Below are positions 45,351 through 57,900 of a DNA stretch of 64,000 nt, piece by piece. The translations under genes were made by a program, and so were the position numbers. The notes under the pieces are model-generated. The model ran no database searches. It worked only from the letters and a program-made list of their open reading frames with translations, and was not told the DNA's origin. Each line of letters starts with the position of its first letter. Within the stretch, counting starts at the first letter, position 1. The DNA is from Zygaena filipendulae (lineage: Eukaryota > Arthropoda > Insecta > Lepidoptera > Zygaenidae): positions 7,033,001 to 7,097,000 of the forward strand of contig OU015673.1 of assembly GCA_907165275.2 (NCBI GenBank), written 5' to 3'.

Positions 45351-45862
45351 CAGTGGAAGACATTTTTTGTAATCTTCATTTTAATCTATATTACTATATT
45401 TTGGGTGTTTCTTTATAATTGAAAATGTCACCCCTATCCTCCTACTATACATATATTATAAACGTAAAAGTATGTAAGTATGTATGGATGGATGGATGGA
45501 TGGATGTTTGTTACTCTTTCACGCAAAAACTACTGGATGGATTTAAATTAAACTTTACAATAATATAGCTTATACATCAGATTAACACAGCATAGGGTAC
45601 TTTTTATCCCGGAATTCCCGCGGGACCTCTGAAATTAACGCGGCTGAAACCGCGGGGCACAACTAGTGTAAAATAAACGTTTTTAACGTCCCCCACTATT
45701 ATATAGAAAGCAAATTTCTAATTAAAGTTAGTACCTTATTTTAACATAGGGGTGACATTTCCAATTATGAAGCAACCCCCAATATGTAGATATTTACCTG
45801 ATGTACCTACCTACTTTTACCCCTAAAATCAAGATAACAAAAAAAATGTCCTCCACAACTGA
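45351..45862. mobile_element. Inverted-repeat element split by a Hel
   Basis: The left arm (cagtggaagacattttttg ... gaaaatgtcacccct) pairs with the right arm (aggggtgacatttccaatt ... caaaaaaaatgtcctccac). A complete Hel (45440-45666) sits between them. Confidence 0.65.
45440..45666 (+). mobile_element. Complete Hel, 227 bp, nested in an inverted-repeat element
   Basis: Starts tcctactatacatatattat, has (atgg)n, and ends gctgaaaccgcggggcacaa then CTAG followed by T. Confidence 0.8.
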
Positions 45863-45879
45863 AGCAAATCAAAGATAAT

Positions 45880-46279
45880 ATGTGCGAGTCCACGTAAAAA
45901 GGTACCAGTGGGGTATTGAGTTAAGACTAAATTCGGAATTTACAATAGTCAATTGATAGTAAGTATTGAAAAAATTCTCCAAAACTAGCACATTTTTTCT
46001 TTATCAGACATTTAAAGTTGAAATTCTGAAAAAGCTTCATTTGAGAAAAAGCATTATAAAAGTTCGAGTGAAAAAAAAACACGCTTTTAAATGCTTTGTT
46101 ACATAGATTTTTATATGTTATTGTAGATTAAGATATATGAAATTGTAGAAAATTGAGCATTTATTAATAATAATCAATTAAAATCGCAGATGCAAATTTT
46201 TCACCCAACTTTACGAAACCTCGTATGCCTCGGAAACTAAATGCCGAGAACTGGTATCTTTGAGTTTGGAAGCCCACGT
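45880..46279 (+). mobile_element. MITE-D copy 2 (about 400 bp)
   Basis: Same interior ('agtcaattgatagtaag', 'aaatgccgagaactggta') and decayed ends. Confidence 0.78.
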
Positions 46280-46847
46280 ATTAAAGTATAGTATTATATT
46301 ATCTGCCATTGGATGCGTGAGATATAATGAGGGTGACAGTATTATGCAAGTCTCCATTCGGCAGTAACGAAAGATAATACTAATGATTTCAAAGATCAAA
46401 CCACATTATTTTTATCGCCTAAACGCACAGGAGAGAATGAAAAAAACATTGACGCCGTAATAAAATACAATCTCGTCTATAAGAGGAGCACTTGGCATAA
46501 TAAACAGTAAACCGTGGACTGGAAAACACTTCGCATTTCCGTTGTCTCTGCCCGCAATGACGCAACTTCCGACATTATTTATAATATTTCCTTTCAAATT
46601 ATTGTCATTCGGTTTAGGGTTCCTTCCGTAAACGTTGACGGAAACCCTTTGCAAAGAGTATATCTATAAAAATAACTATACCTCTTTGGCTTAAGGTACC
46701 TAACCCCTTTTACGATGTGTCATCTTACTGTTAAAACGGTAAAACTCATCTGTTTCAAGTGTTGACTATACTTTTACGGCGTAAGTATATAATAATATAA
46801 TCCTCAATGATATTTAGGTACTTATAATATTATTGATAATCCCTTTA
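46280..46847. other. Unassigned stretch with a minus ORF
   Basis: ORF 46412-46654 (minus, 80 codons) is less AT-rich than its surroundings and has no stop, but I recognise nothing in it. Confidence 0.35.
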
Positions 46848-47172
46848 GGGATGTTGACTACTATTGAAAAACAAAATTCTTATTAGTCCGTCTGTTAGAA
46901 AATAAAAAAAAACAATAGACACGTATTTTTTGCTTTTTTAAATAAATTAAAATATACAGAGATAAAGCGCATTAAAGTTTAGGATGAGGAGGTCGTGACG
47001 TCACTAACCGCAAAACCGCCATACAAACTGTCAGAATAGTGACGTCACGCGAAATTTCAACTCAATATATCGCCGTTATTTTTTGATTACGTAAAAAAAG
47101 AAAAAATACGTGTCCAATATTTTTTAATAATCTACAAGACGGACTAAAAAATAAAAATTAGTCAACATGCCC
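46848..47172 (+). mobile_element. MITE-C copy 4
   Basis: Ends GGGATGTTGACTA and TAGTCAACATGCCC. Again two TGACGTCA sites. Nearly the same sequence as copy 3. Confidence 0.85.
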
Positions 47173-47226
47173 ATTCCGATTAAACTATTAGCCTATATTA
47201 CAGTAGATTATTCGAAGCTTGTCTAG

Positions 47227-47535
47227 TCTACATATAAATAAAATTGAAGTGTCTGTTTTTATTTCAAACTAACAGCTTTTCACTAAATGCATACGAAAAT
47301 ATATGTATACCTACGGTACTAACATCAAAAAACAATTTTTAAAATTTTTCTCTGTCTGTCTGTCGGTCTGTCTGTCTGTTTGTTCTGGGTAATTTCTGAA
47401 ATGACTGGACCGATTTTAACGGGACTTTCACTGGGAGATAGCTGATGTTATAAGGAGTAACTTGGCTATTTTTTATCCGGGAATCCCGCAGGATCTCTGA
47501 AATTAATGCGGGTGAAACCGCGGGGAACAGCGTAG
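47227..47535 (+). mobile_element. Long-type Hel, 309 bp
   Basis: Starts tctacatataaataaaattg, has a (ctgt)n stretch, and ends gggtgaaaccgcggggaaca then gCGTAG (an extra base at the terminus). Confidence 0.75.
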
Positions 47536-47656
47536 TGTTTAATAAAATTAAACTTTGTCAGGTTTCATGTTTCATGCCTTTGTAACTAAATAAATTTCCG
47601 AGATCTATTATATTATTCTCGCAAAGAAAAGACAATTTCGTTTCCTATTTCCACAG

Positions 47657-47674
47657 ATATACCTAACACAACAG
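47657..47674 (+). other. Candidate microexon or alternative gene 1 terminus
   Basis: Eighteen bases between a strong acceptor (cctatttccacag) and a strong donor (gtgagt). Read in phase 1 from the weak gene 1 donor at 39842 it would give DIPNTTGESL and a stop at 47685. It could also be a 5' non-coding exon of gene 2, or chance. Confidence 0.25.
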
Positions 47675-47845
47675 GTGAGTCTTTGTAATTTAATATTTAT
47701 AGGAGTTACCTACATCAGTAACATCAACGCCCAACTGAGACTAATGATGCTAAAAACATAAAATTTGCGCCGTGGTTCCCCTTTTCCATGTAAACACCCC
47801 TAAAGTTAAAAATTTACATAAAACCCTTTAATACTTATAATATCA

Positions 47846-47969
47846 CTAGCATTCCAGAATAAAAAGTACCCTATGTCCTTTTCTGTACCCCTGACAAAGT
47901 GCATGCCAAATTTTATCCAAATCCGTTCAGCCGTTTTTGCGTAATTGAGTAACAAACATCCAAACATCT
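47846..47969 (-). mobile_element. Hel with the hairpin deleted
   Basis: CTAG is followed directly by 'cattccagaataaaaagtac', missing the stem, then 'gttcagccgtttttgcgtaa' and 'aacaaacatccaaacatc'. Confidence 0.6.
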
Positions 47970-48187
47970 AGTGACGAATTTGAATTTTTTTTTAATGAAA
48001 TAAAAATGTTCAAGGATTGTTTTCCATTCCCATTTGTGATTCGAATGATTTTATTGATATTTATGGACAGAACACAATGATTAAATGTTTGCTATATTTT
48101 GTTCTTCTTCTTCTTCAATTATGGCAATCTATCGTGATTTATCGCATTTAATTCTGCCAATGTAGGTACGTATTTTTAGCAATTAGT

Positions 48188-48628
48188 AATTATGGCGAAA
48201 CGCCAATGACAGTGTTAGATTGTTCCCTAAGATAAAACCTCAGTATTCTTCTGAGGGTAAAACCAGTTATTCTTCTGAGGATAAAACCTCAGAAGAATAA
48301 CTATAAAACGCGATTCTCTCTCGAAAACCAGCTTCTTTCTTGGAAAACAAAATGGCTGATGAACGGTGGTGAAAATATCGAATAGGTAAATAACGTGACA
48401 GACGTCCACTCGGTACGACCTCCACCAATGAACAACCCTTTTTGTTGGTTGTTGAAGGGTGAAAGCCATGTGAAAGCCGCACCGAACACACGCGTGTCAC
48501 GTGAAGTCTTCGTTATTTCAGTCACTTTTCAGCATCTATTTTGGACGCCGAGCAGGAAACGATTTTAAGAGAGCCATGTTTTAACTTGGGGAACAATCTA
48601 ACATTGTCATTGGCGTTTCGCCATAATT
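48188..48628. mobile_element. MITE with 40-bp inverted ends, upstream of gene 2
   Basis: Left end aattatggcgaaacgccaat and right end attggcgtttcgccataatt, the similarity continuing through gattgttccc/ggaacaatc with one visible mismatch. The interior has a repeated 'gttattcttctgagg' motif in both orientations. It ends about 210 bp before the gene 2 ATG. Confidence 0.8.
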
Positions 48629-48684
48629 GAAGAAGTAGATGAAGAATTTTTTATTACTAAGAAACGTTGTCGCCATTAATAAAG

Positions 48685-48702
48685 AAGAAGAAGAAGAAGA
48701 AC
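48685..48702. repeat. (GAA)n microsatellite upstream of gene 2
   Basis: aagaagaagaagaagaag, about 140 bp before the gene 2 ATG. Confidence 0.8.
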
Positions 48703-48838
48703 CCTTTTTGTTCTTATTTATACTTCTTGCTAACATGCTCTGACAATTAGCTAGGCAAATATGTAAACAAATTAAACGTCAATTTTTATTGTATTATTTG
48801 TGTTTTATAAATATATTTTATAAACTTGTATTGCAAAA

Positions 48839-48925
48839 ATGTGTGAGATATTTCCCGAAGTTAGGAATTGTTGCCTGTGCATACCTCTTAGACTAGCCAC
48901 GTTGATGATATCGGTTCTAGCCATA
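48839..48925 (+). CDS. Gene 2 exon 1 (Cys-rich N-terminus)
   Basis: ATG at 48839 in an A-rich context (gcaaaaATG). It encodes 29 residues containing CCLCIPLR and half of span 1, and ends in phase 0 at a perfect gtaagt donor (48926). It aligns with gene 1 exon 1. A MITE with 40-bp inverted ends finishes about 210 bp upstream. Confidence 0.75.
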
Positions 48926-51900
48926 GTAAGTGTTTAATATAACCAAACATTTATTTCATACAATAATTTTCGCCACTTTAATTCCACTCGTAATAGAAAA
49001 TCATTAAAATTACAAAGTCAAACTAATTCACATATTCAAAACTTACAATTTAACCATTTTTTTTATTGTTATTATGTAAAAACAACAGAAATCATTTGAA
49101 AATGTTGGAATATAAAAAAAATTTAACCTACAAACAATGATTATACACTTGTTGATAATGTGCGGTCGCTTAATATATAATTTCCTACTGAATTTCATGT
49201 ACATAAGGAGACGTATAGAACGTTATTAGAAAAAGGAAAAACATTTGAAACGGAAGCAGAAATGCCCTTGCATGCTTGAAAATAAGGTGCTATGTAATAA
49301 AATATAAATCCGCTTTATAATGTTTGTTCACATGAACGATAAATTTACGTAGACGATATTGAACTTTAAGGTTCTTCTGTGTTGGCATGGACGTTGAACT
49401 TTACTCGCACTGAGTAGTGGCCTGAAAATAAATCATACAGTTTTCGATTGCTTTATTTTATTTTAACTTCGTGCGATTTGGCGGTGTACGACCGGTTTTT
49501 ACTTAAATAACAAAATAACATATCACACAGAAATATGGCAGAAAGAAAACCAACGTTTCCACTTTAGTTCAGAAGACATTAAAGATAAATATGTCTGACT
49601 AAAACTTTTCGTCTTAAATATTGATGCTAGAGAATGGATTGCTCCCGACGGTTAGGTATACAAATAAAAATATCTATTAATCTTAGTGAAAGGAGTCCTT
49701 ACTAAATATTATAAATGCAAAAGTGAGTTTGTTTGTTACGCTATCACACCTTAACTACTCAACCGATCATCATGGAATTTGCATACACGTCAGGGATAGA
49801 GAAAAGGACATAGGGTAGGTACTTTTTATCCTGAGATTGCTTGCGGAAATGAATGTGTCACAATCACAAAGTTGGCAACACGTACGCCGCACCGGAAGCA
49901 AAACCATTGCGTTGCGAATTCATATACAATTTGTGGCTTATGAATTATTACGGTTTTAATCTGAAACCAGGAAAGCCTGTAATGCGATTGGGTATATGAG
50001 TTTTTTTGTTTGCTGTAACGCTTTCACGCCTTAACTATACTCTGCCGATCATCAGGATATTGCATACGTTGTCAGGGGTACAGAGAAGGATATAGGGTAC
50101 TTTCTATCCCGGAGTTCTCGCGGGAACTCCGAAATTAACGTGGGTAACTAACTATTTATATAAAAAGATTAAGTATTTGAATAAGTAATACTTAATAGGT
50201 GTACTTACCAAGCTATACAACGTGTTAATGAATTAACTGTATACTAGAAAGTAGTTTGCTCAGAATCAACTAGCGAATCGGTCGCACTATGTTTTTATAT
50301 AGGTTATATTTTTTTTTTACTAGCCCGTGTCTAAATTATTTATAACACAGTATTGGCGCGTACGCCGCCGGCAGCAAAATAATTCGAACCCGGAGGCGTG
50401 GGCGTAGCGCTTGGAATTTCGTAGATAGGTCACCTCCAAACTAATGTTGAATAATTTTTAAAGTATACATTTTTTTGAATGGGGTGTATCAGGTTTTCAG
50501 TTAATTCATTAACACGTTGTATAATTTTCCCGTGAATTTTGAGATTCGTTCATAGAAGGACAGTTAAAAAATACTTTTTTTAATTCCTATCGAATTAAAT
50601 TAAAAGAGTGTCTTTTTCACGTCTAAACCGCTTCACCGATTTTGATAAAATTTTGTAAGGAAATACAATATGCTCGACATTTCATCGGTCACATCGGTGA
50701 AACTTCAGGAAACAAATTCATACTAATTGATATAGGTAATTAGGTACTAATATAATTTAATATCTTCAAAGATGACAGGAGTCGCGGGGATGAGCAGTGT
50801 CATACAAATGACTGGCACAGATTACGACTCCTTTGAAGAGTACATACAACGGCGTGGTTAGTGCGTTCCTACTTTTTTCAACCGACTTCAAAAAAAAAGG
50901 TTTTCAGTTTGACCTGTATGTATGTTTGTATATTTGTATGTTTGTTCATGATTATCTCGCGTTTGGCTGAACCGATGTTGATACGGTTTTCAGATAAGTA
51001 TATTTTACATCAGGGAGAAGGTTTTGTTAAAAAAAATTCATGAATCGGTTGAGTAGTTTTTTCAGAATCCTTGTTCAACGTACTTCAAAAACTAAGTAAA
51101 TACCCAGATAATACCCGTCATCTATCCTACTATTATTATAAATGTTAAAGTGTGGATGTTTGGATTTTTGGATGTTTGTTACTCAATTACGCAAAAACGG
51201 CTGAACGGACTTGGATGAAATTTGGCATGCACGTTGTCAGGAGTACAGAGAAGGAGGGGTACCTTTTATCCTGGAATTCCCGCGGGAACTCCGAAATTAC
51301 CGCAGCAGCAGAAACTGACTGACTGATCGATCAACGCAAAGTTAAAACCGCTAGGTCTAAAACCATGTTTTGCCAAATCATCCTTAAGTGACTTAGGTGT
51401 GCACTTACAAAGGATCTCTGAAAATTCAAGGTTGAAATGGGTTGCAAAGTTTGTATGGAACAACCTGTTTTAAAAAGATATACCTTTTGTTCCGGGATTC
51501 CAGCCGCCACTCCCAAACTAGCGCGGGCGAAACCGCGGGGACAGCTAGTCCTACTAATATTATAAATGTGAAAGTTTGTAAGTAAGTATGGATGGATGGA
51601 TGGACGGATGGATGGATGTTTGTTACTCTTTCACGCAAAAACTACTAGATGGATTTAAATGAAACTTTACAATAATATAGCTATACATCAGATTAATACA
51701 TAGGGTACTTTTTATCCCGGAATTCCCGCGGGAACTCTAAAATTAACGCGGGTGAAACCGCGGGGCACAACTAGTTTTAACAATGAGATTGAATAGCTGT
51801 CAAAAGTGTGATACCACTGTTGGGGCCAACTGTACCTACACAGGAGATAATGCCAGTCATTATTTCCGGCTTATCCCAGCCGACTGATCTCTCCTTTGTT

Positions 51901-54900
51901 ATTATTGTCTGTATTGTTCTCAGATGTCTTGGTGATGTATCAATTTCGTTTTCACCGATACATTTATATATACCTAACTACAATTGGTATGGTTCTTGAT
52001 AATAAGGGGAAATATTATCACTATCCTATTTTATTGTAACAGGTTAGATGGAAAGGAGGTATCCATACTATCGGATATCCGTAACATCATAAAATCTGTC
52101 CGAAATCATAACCAAATTCGATTAGACGTTTCGAGTAATTTACAAAGGGCCGGTGTCTATGGCAACTATTTTTTAACTATGGGAACACTATAGCCCCAAC
52201 AGGCTATACCTATAAGTATTGTCTCTTATCTGTACGTAGACATAATTCTGATTAGAGAACTTCAAGAATATTTTATACTAAACTTTCACGCTTTTTTTTA
52301 TTAAATACTAGCTGTGCCCCGCGGTTTCACTCGCGTAAGTTGCGGAATTCCCGCAGGAACTCCAAAGTAGCCTAATGTACCTATTCCTTATAACATCAGC
52401 TAATTAGCACTGAAAGTCCCGTCAAAATCGGTCCAACCGTTTCGGAGATTCACCCGCGTGAGTTTCGGAATCCCCGCAGGAACTCCAAACTTCTTTTATA
52501 TAAACCTTGTCCTGACAATAACGAACTCAAAAAAAAAAACAATTTTCCATTTTGGTGCAGTCGTTTGTAAGTTATGCGCTTACCAACACATTTGACGATT
52601 CATTTTTGGACGCAGATAAGCAATAACATGTTAACCCACAAAACATAGTTATTGATTCAGAACAATTTATTGAGAGTTAGAGAACCTTATTACATTTTTT
52701 AAATATGTTACTAAATATTGAACATAAAAATATGGGGACAAAATGGCGCTATAATTTTAAAACTTTAATTTACTCAAAATTTCACCAGTGTGGGTTAACA
52801 CACTATTGCTTATCTATGTCCTTTTATTACATAGATATTGTATGCCCCCGATAGGCAGGACATAGTGGTCCTACACATTAAGATATTTTAGAACTCTGTA
52901 TTTACCTATGCTCACAATAAAACAATTTCATTTCATTTAATTTCATTTCATTTACCCAATTGAAAGTAAATATCACGTTACAAGTTTGTGTATTAATGTC
53001 GTATTTGTCACAAACACAAATTTGGACTTATCTGCTGTGACAGAAAAAGGGAACGCTGACACAAACCGCTGAGCTAAGCAAAGCGTAGCTTTCAAATAGT
53101 ATGACTAATATTTTTTACAGAATGTTGCTTTAAAAGTGTAAAACCCACAAATAGTTTATTTATGATTTACATATTATATTAAGCTGCGTTCTTTCAGCAA
53201 TCCTAGGATGAAACTGGGTAGGTTTCTTTTATACATAGGTATGGTATTGTATATATATGATTTCTCGACTTACTAGCACAAACTAATGTTAAAAATGTCA
53301 TCATCACTCTAGAATAAACGCAAAGATCCGATTTTTTCGATTACTTAGGACCAGTTATAGACCAATTTATAATGAGATTTTATTTAGTTTAGTACATTTT
53401 TTATATAAATTCAATGTACAATCTATATCTAATATTATAAAAAGGAAAGATTTGATTTTTTGTTTGTTTGTTTGTTACGATTTAACTCAAAAACTACTGC
53501 ACTGATTTCAAAAACTCTTTCACCATTACAAAGCTACATTATCCTTGAGTAACATAGGCTATATTGTAATCCGGAATTCCCGCGGGAACTCCGAAATTAT
53601 CGCGGGTGAAACCGCGCGGGACAGCTAGTAAGTAATAAAATAGGTATTAAATAGGTGTAACAAAGCTTTCCACGCTAGAGGATGACTGACCTTTTGAGTT
53701 AATTTATATCTAGTAAAGATGACAAACTGTGCCTCTACAAGCGACAGCTGAATAACGACCCTTGTCATGATCCACAAGCATCACGAGCATCACAATGGAT
53801 GCTCTATTGATTGAAAATTCAAAACCAACTGTTCTCCGAAAGTTACGGCCTTCGCTTTATTTATTTAGTTTCAGTTTATATAAGAACGGATAAATAATGC
53901 TTATCTACCTAAAACTTTATATCCATCCATGTTCGCCACGGTTTTTTACAAAAATATCCAACGCGCTTCTCTGTACCCCTGACAACGTGTATGCAAAATT
54001 TCATGATAATCGGTTCAGCCATTAGCGTAACAAACTAACTCACTTTCGCATTTATAATAGTGAAGATTATATATAACATTAAACAGCTTTTTCCAATTAA
54101 TTTCCACTGCAACACATACTAAAATAGTCAAAGTCAAATCATTTATTTAAATTTATTTAAATAATGGCTGTTTTTGACGTCAATAAAATTAGATTATTAT
54201 GACTATTTATTATATTTATTACATAATAATAATTTTACAAATTAAATAATTTACCACAATACATGGTAAAAACTTTGAATACTAGATAAAATAGATAGTA
54301 AGTATGTACTATACTTATTTATAAATACACTAGCTATTCCCGACAATTTCGGAGTTTCCGCAGGAATTCCGTGATAATAACTACCCTATGTCCTTTTCTG
54401 TAACCTTGACAACGTGTATGCTATATTTCATGATCATCGGTTGAGTCGTTAAAGCGTAACAAACAAACAATCAAACTCACTTTTGCGTTTATAATAATAG
54501 TAACGAATAAAAAATAAAATCAAAATTTCTGAGCCCAGATAGACTTTATAATATCTATCGAGTAGGTAACTGGCTTCTAATGAGCTAAGATAAGATGGTT
54601 GATATTTGGACGCTATTAAAACTTAAACAACCCTTTTTTGTTTACCTCAGCAAGTCGTTTGTGTAACTTTTGTTGCTATCATATTTCAGTTTCAATCAGA
54701 AATATAGCGGTTTTGTAATTAATTAATCAAGTTTAAGCAGCTTCAACCTTTGAAGTATGTTTATTTTGATTGATTGCTACACCTACGTCCTACATATTGT
54801 AGGCGTTAAAACGTGCATATTGTAATCGAAAAACCGCCATGTTTTTGATTGCAACCAAAAAATGATAGAAACATAAGTTACATAATAGGCCCTCAGTGTT

Positions 54901-57900
54901 TATTTTGGTTGATATTCGTTTCTAATCTTTTCAGACCCGAAAAACTTTCTTAGTTCCGAGTTTATAGTGCCTGGATGCACGGAAGTGGTGTCGGCCATGT
55001 TCATATTCAGCGGTTTAGTGCTTTTTACAGCTGCATTGACGGTGAGTGGGCTAAAGTAGGGATATATAACACCCCTGTAGAATAGTCCGAAATTGTGGTC
55101 TTTTTCCTTGCATGGTTTTCATTTATTTAGTTTACCCCTGACATCATTTATTTATTTATTTTCACATAATTGGGTATTTTTCGGGGTATGAAAAAAATAT
55201 TTCAATTAGTCGAAAGTTTTTTCATCAGTTTGAAAAAGCAAAATATAGTGTCGGTATAAACAGAATTTTGTTTTCGTATCACAGCAACATGGCTTCTTCT
55301 TCTTCTTTTTTTATTAAATGGCAACTTTTAAGTAATTGTGCCAATGACAATGTGTGACTTGATAGACAAAGCAACGCGATTGAATTAAAAAAAAAAAACT
55401 ATATATTTTGAAAACATGCCTTAATAGGCATTGTGGCATTGTGACATAATTATCACAACATGAAAGCTGTTGTGACATTGTGACATAATCTTAAGTACCT
55501 ACGTCAAACGGTTTCAGGACAGCGATGGACTAGCCCAGTTGTTCGTGTGGATTACGTTTCTGGCTTTGTTGGTCGCAATTTTCGTCATCTTCCTGACGAG
55601 CTACCAATGTATCGTGTACGAGTCCAAGTGTCCGCTGAAGACTATGGACTGGCTGTCGTCGTCGGGTGTGATCACCTCTGGAATAATATATATTGCTGGT
55701 TAGCAAGTGGGGAATTATATACGTGGGCTGTTCTCCGTAGTTCCATCCGCGCTAATTTCGGAGTTCCCGCAGGAATTACGACATAAAAGTAGACTATTTC
55801 CTTCTCTTATCAACTCTTATGTAGGTAGGTATGCAAAATTTCATGATCATTGGTTGAGTAGTTAAGGCGTGAAAGCGTAACAAATAAATAAACACACGCA
55901 TTTTATAATATTAAAGAAATAGGTACCTACTAAAAATGCTGCTTGGACATTATTGTGTTGCAATTTTCTCTGTCACTAATTGAATGGCTCTGACCATCGA
56001 GTTTTAGCTTCAAATTCATAAAGTAGATTAATCAGTGTAAACGCCTGACGCGTGCGAGTGCATCGCGACCCCATTAAGTAGACTTGTCCTATTCAAAACT
56101 CTACTCATGTCCACGTAAAAAAAAAATACCTAATTTTACCAATTTGTATAAACTTTGTTTATATTCAATAACGTATACAAACAAACAAACAAACAAACCT
56201 ATTTTTCAATAAACTTGTTTAAAAAATGTACTACAAAAGGCACTTTGTTAACTTGTGAGTCAACTACTTGCCCAAAAAGAAAGATGTCTTCTAGCAGACG
56301 TTTTAAATTGAGGACGTTTTGCTCTCAGAGCACTTTATATTGCAGGCGATGTGCACCCAAGGTCATTTAGCTTCCAAAATCTTCTCAATCCGTAAACCTT
56401 AGTACAATCAGAATACACTTAGGTTTAATTTTATTGTTACTGACGTAGATACAATGCCTTATTAGCAAAATGACTTCAAAGCAAAATGACTCAGTAGCAA
56501 AATGACTACCAGGATAAAATATAGAAATAAAATTCCTCATGAATCACTCTGTGTATTGGTGAAAACCGCATGAAAATCTGTTGCGTAGTTTTAAAGATCT
56601 AAGCACACATAGGGACAGACAGACATCGGGAAGCGACTTTGTTTTATTCTATTTAGTTAGTGATAAACAAAACCATCAAATACGTAAATTTTATGCGTTT
56701 GACAACAGCAGACCTGATTTAGTGTGACGGTCGATGTAGTCAAAGACACAGACAGCCTGGAATGGAAACTTGCTTTCAAGTTATTCAAATGACTTCCATT
56801 GTATCGAATGAATTCGAACTCGTTATCTTAACCCAGGTCGTGACCTTCTTAATTTTGTGACATTTTTGTTTCGTAGCGAAAGCACTCGATTTTATTTTAT
56901 TGGTTATCCGTTATGTATTTCGGAGTTAGGTTTCTGACTTAACTAACATGTGACAAATTAGCGTATAGTAAATACGATTACCACAATTTGAACTTAAAAT
57001 ATGACTACAATTTTGTGTAACACTCTGTATATACATAGCTAGTTATATTTATAGCTAGAAGTGATGTCATAAAATGCATGCCGTGTAGAATAATGCTTCA
57101 GTTCGCTGCTACATTTTGTAATGGATCATAATCAACAAAGGGGAACTAAATATGGTAGATAATTTAGCCGAGATGGGCATCCCCCGGTTTGAGGCGCCGA
57201 AAAAAAAGTAAATTTACGGGCAAGTTATAACAAAGATTTTAATAACAGTTTAGATTTTTGTACCGTTTTAACATCAATCATATTATTATCTTGCGTTTTT
57301 ATTTTTAAAAGATGAGCAAGAATATCTGAGAGATTAAATTTCTCCTCCAAGCAAGTATGTGTTTCCCTAATCCGTAAGTGCATACTAGCTGTGCCCCGCG
57401 GTTTCACCCGCGTTAATTTGATGCTCCGCTCTAGAGCGAAGTTATAGTATGTTAGTGTCGATTTTTCAGTTCAAAACAGGGAGGTTGGCCAAGTTTTGCG
57501 TGACCACATGAAAACTAGAGTTATTTGGCTGACCACACTGACTAAATGACAATTGACATGATAATTCGTTACATAAGCTTTCTATGCGTTAACGACTGTA
57601 CAATGTCAACTTGACTTTCAATTTCTGAGTTTAGTGCGTTTAACCAAACAAACAAACTTCAGCTTTAATCTTAATATATTATATAAATTACGCGTCACGT
57701 TGTTCGTCCGCGATGGACTCTTTTATTCCGGAATTCCCGCGGGAGCTCCAGAATTAATGCGGGGAACAGCTAATCACCGTAAACTACTGTCAGGGGTACA
57801 AAGAAGAACGTAGAGTACTTTTCCCATCGCGGGGGACAGCTCGTATTAGTATAGATTAGACCGTTGGTCTAGTAGACGCCAAATGCCGTCAGTTAGCATG

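Noticed and set aside
48227..48525. Three overlapping minus ORFs of 74-80 aa
   Set aside because: Inside the MITE with 40-bp inverted ends; frames shift through repeated 'ttcttctgagg' blocks.
55547..55786. 79-aa plus ORF in another frame across gene 2 exon 4
   Set aside because: Runs through the splice donor into a Hel; the spliced frame gives the membrane spans shared with gene 1.
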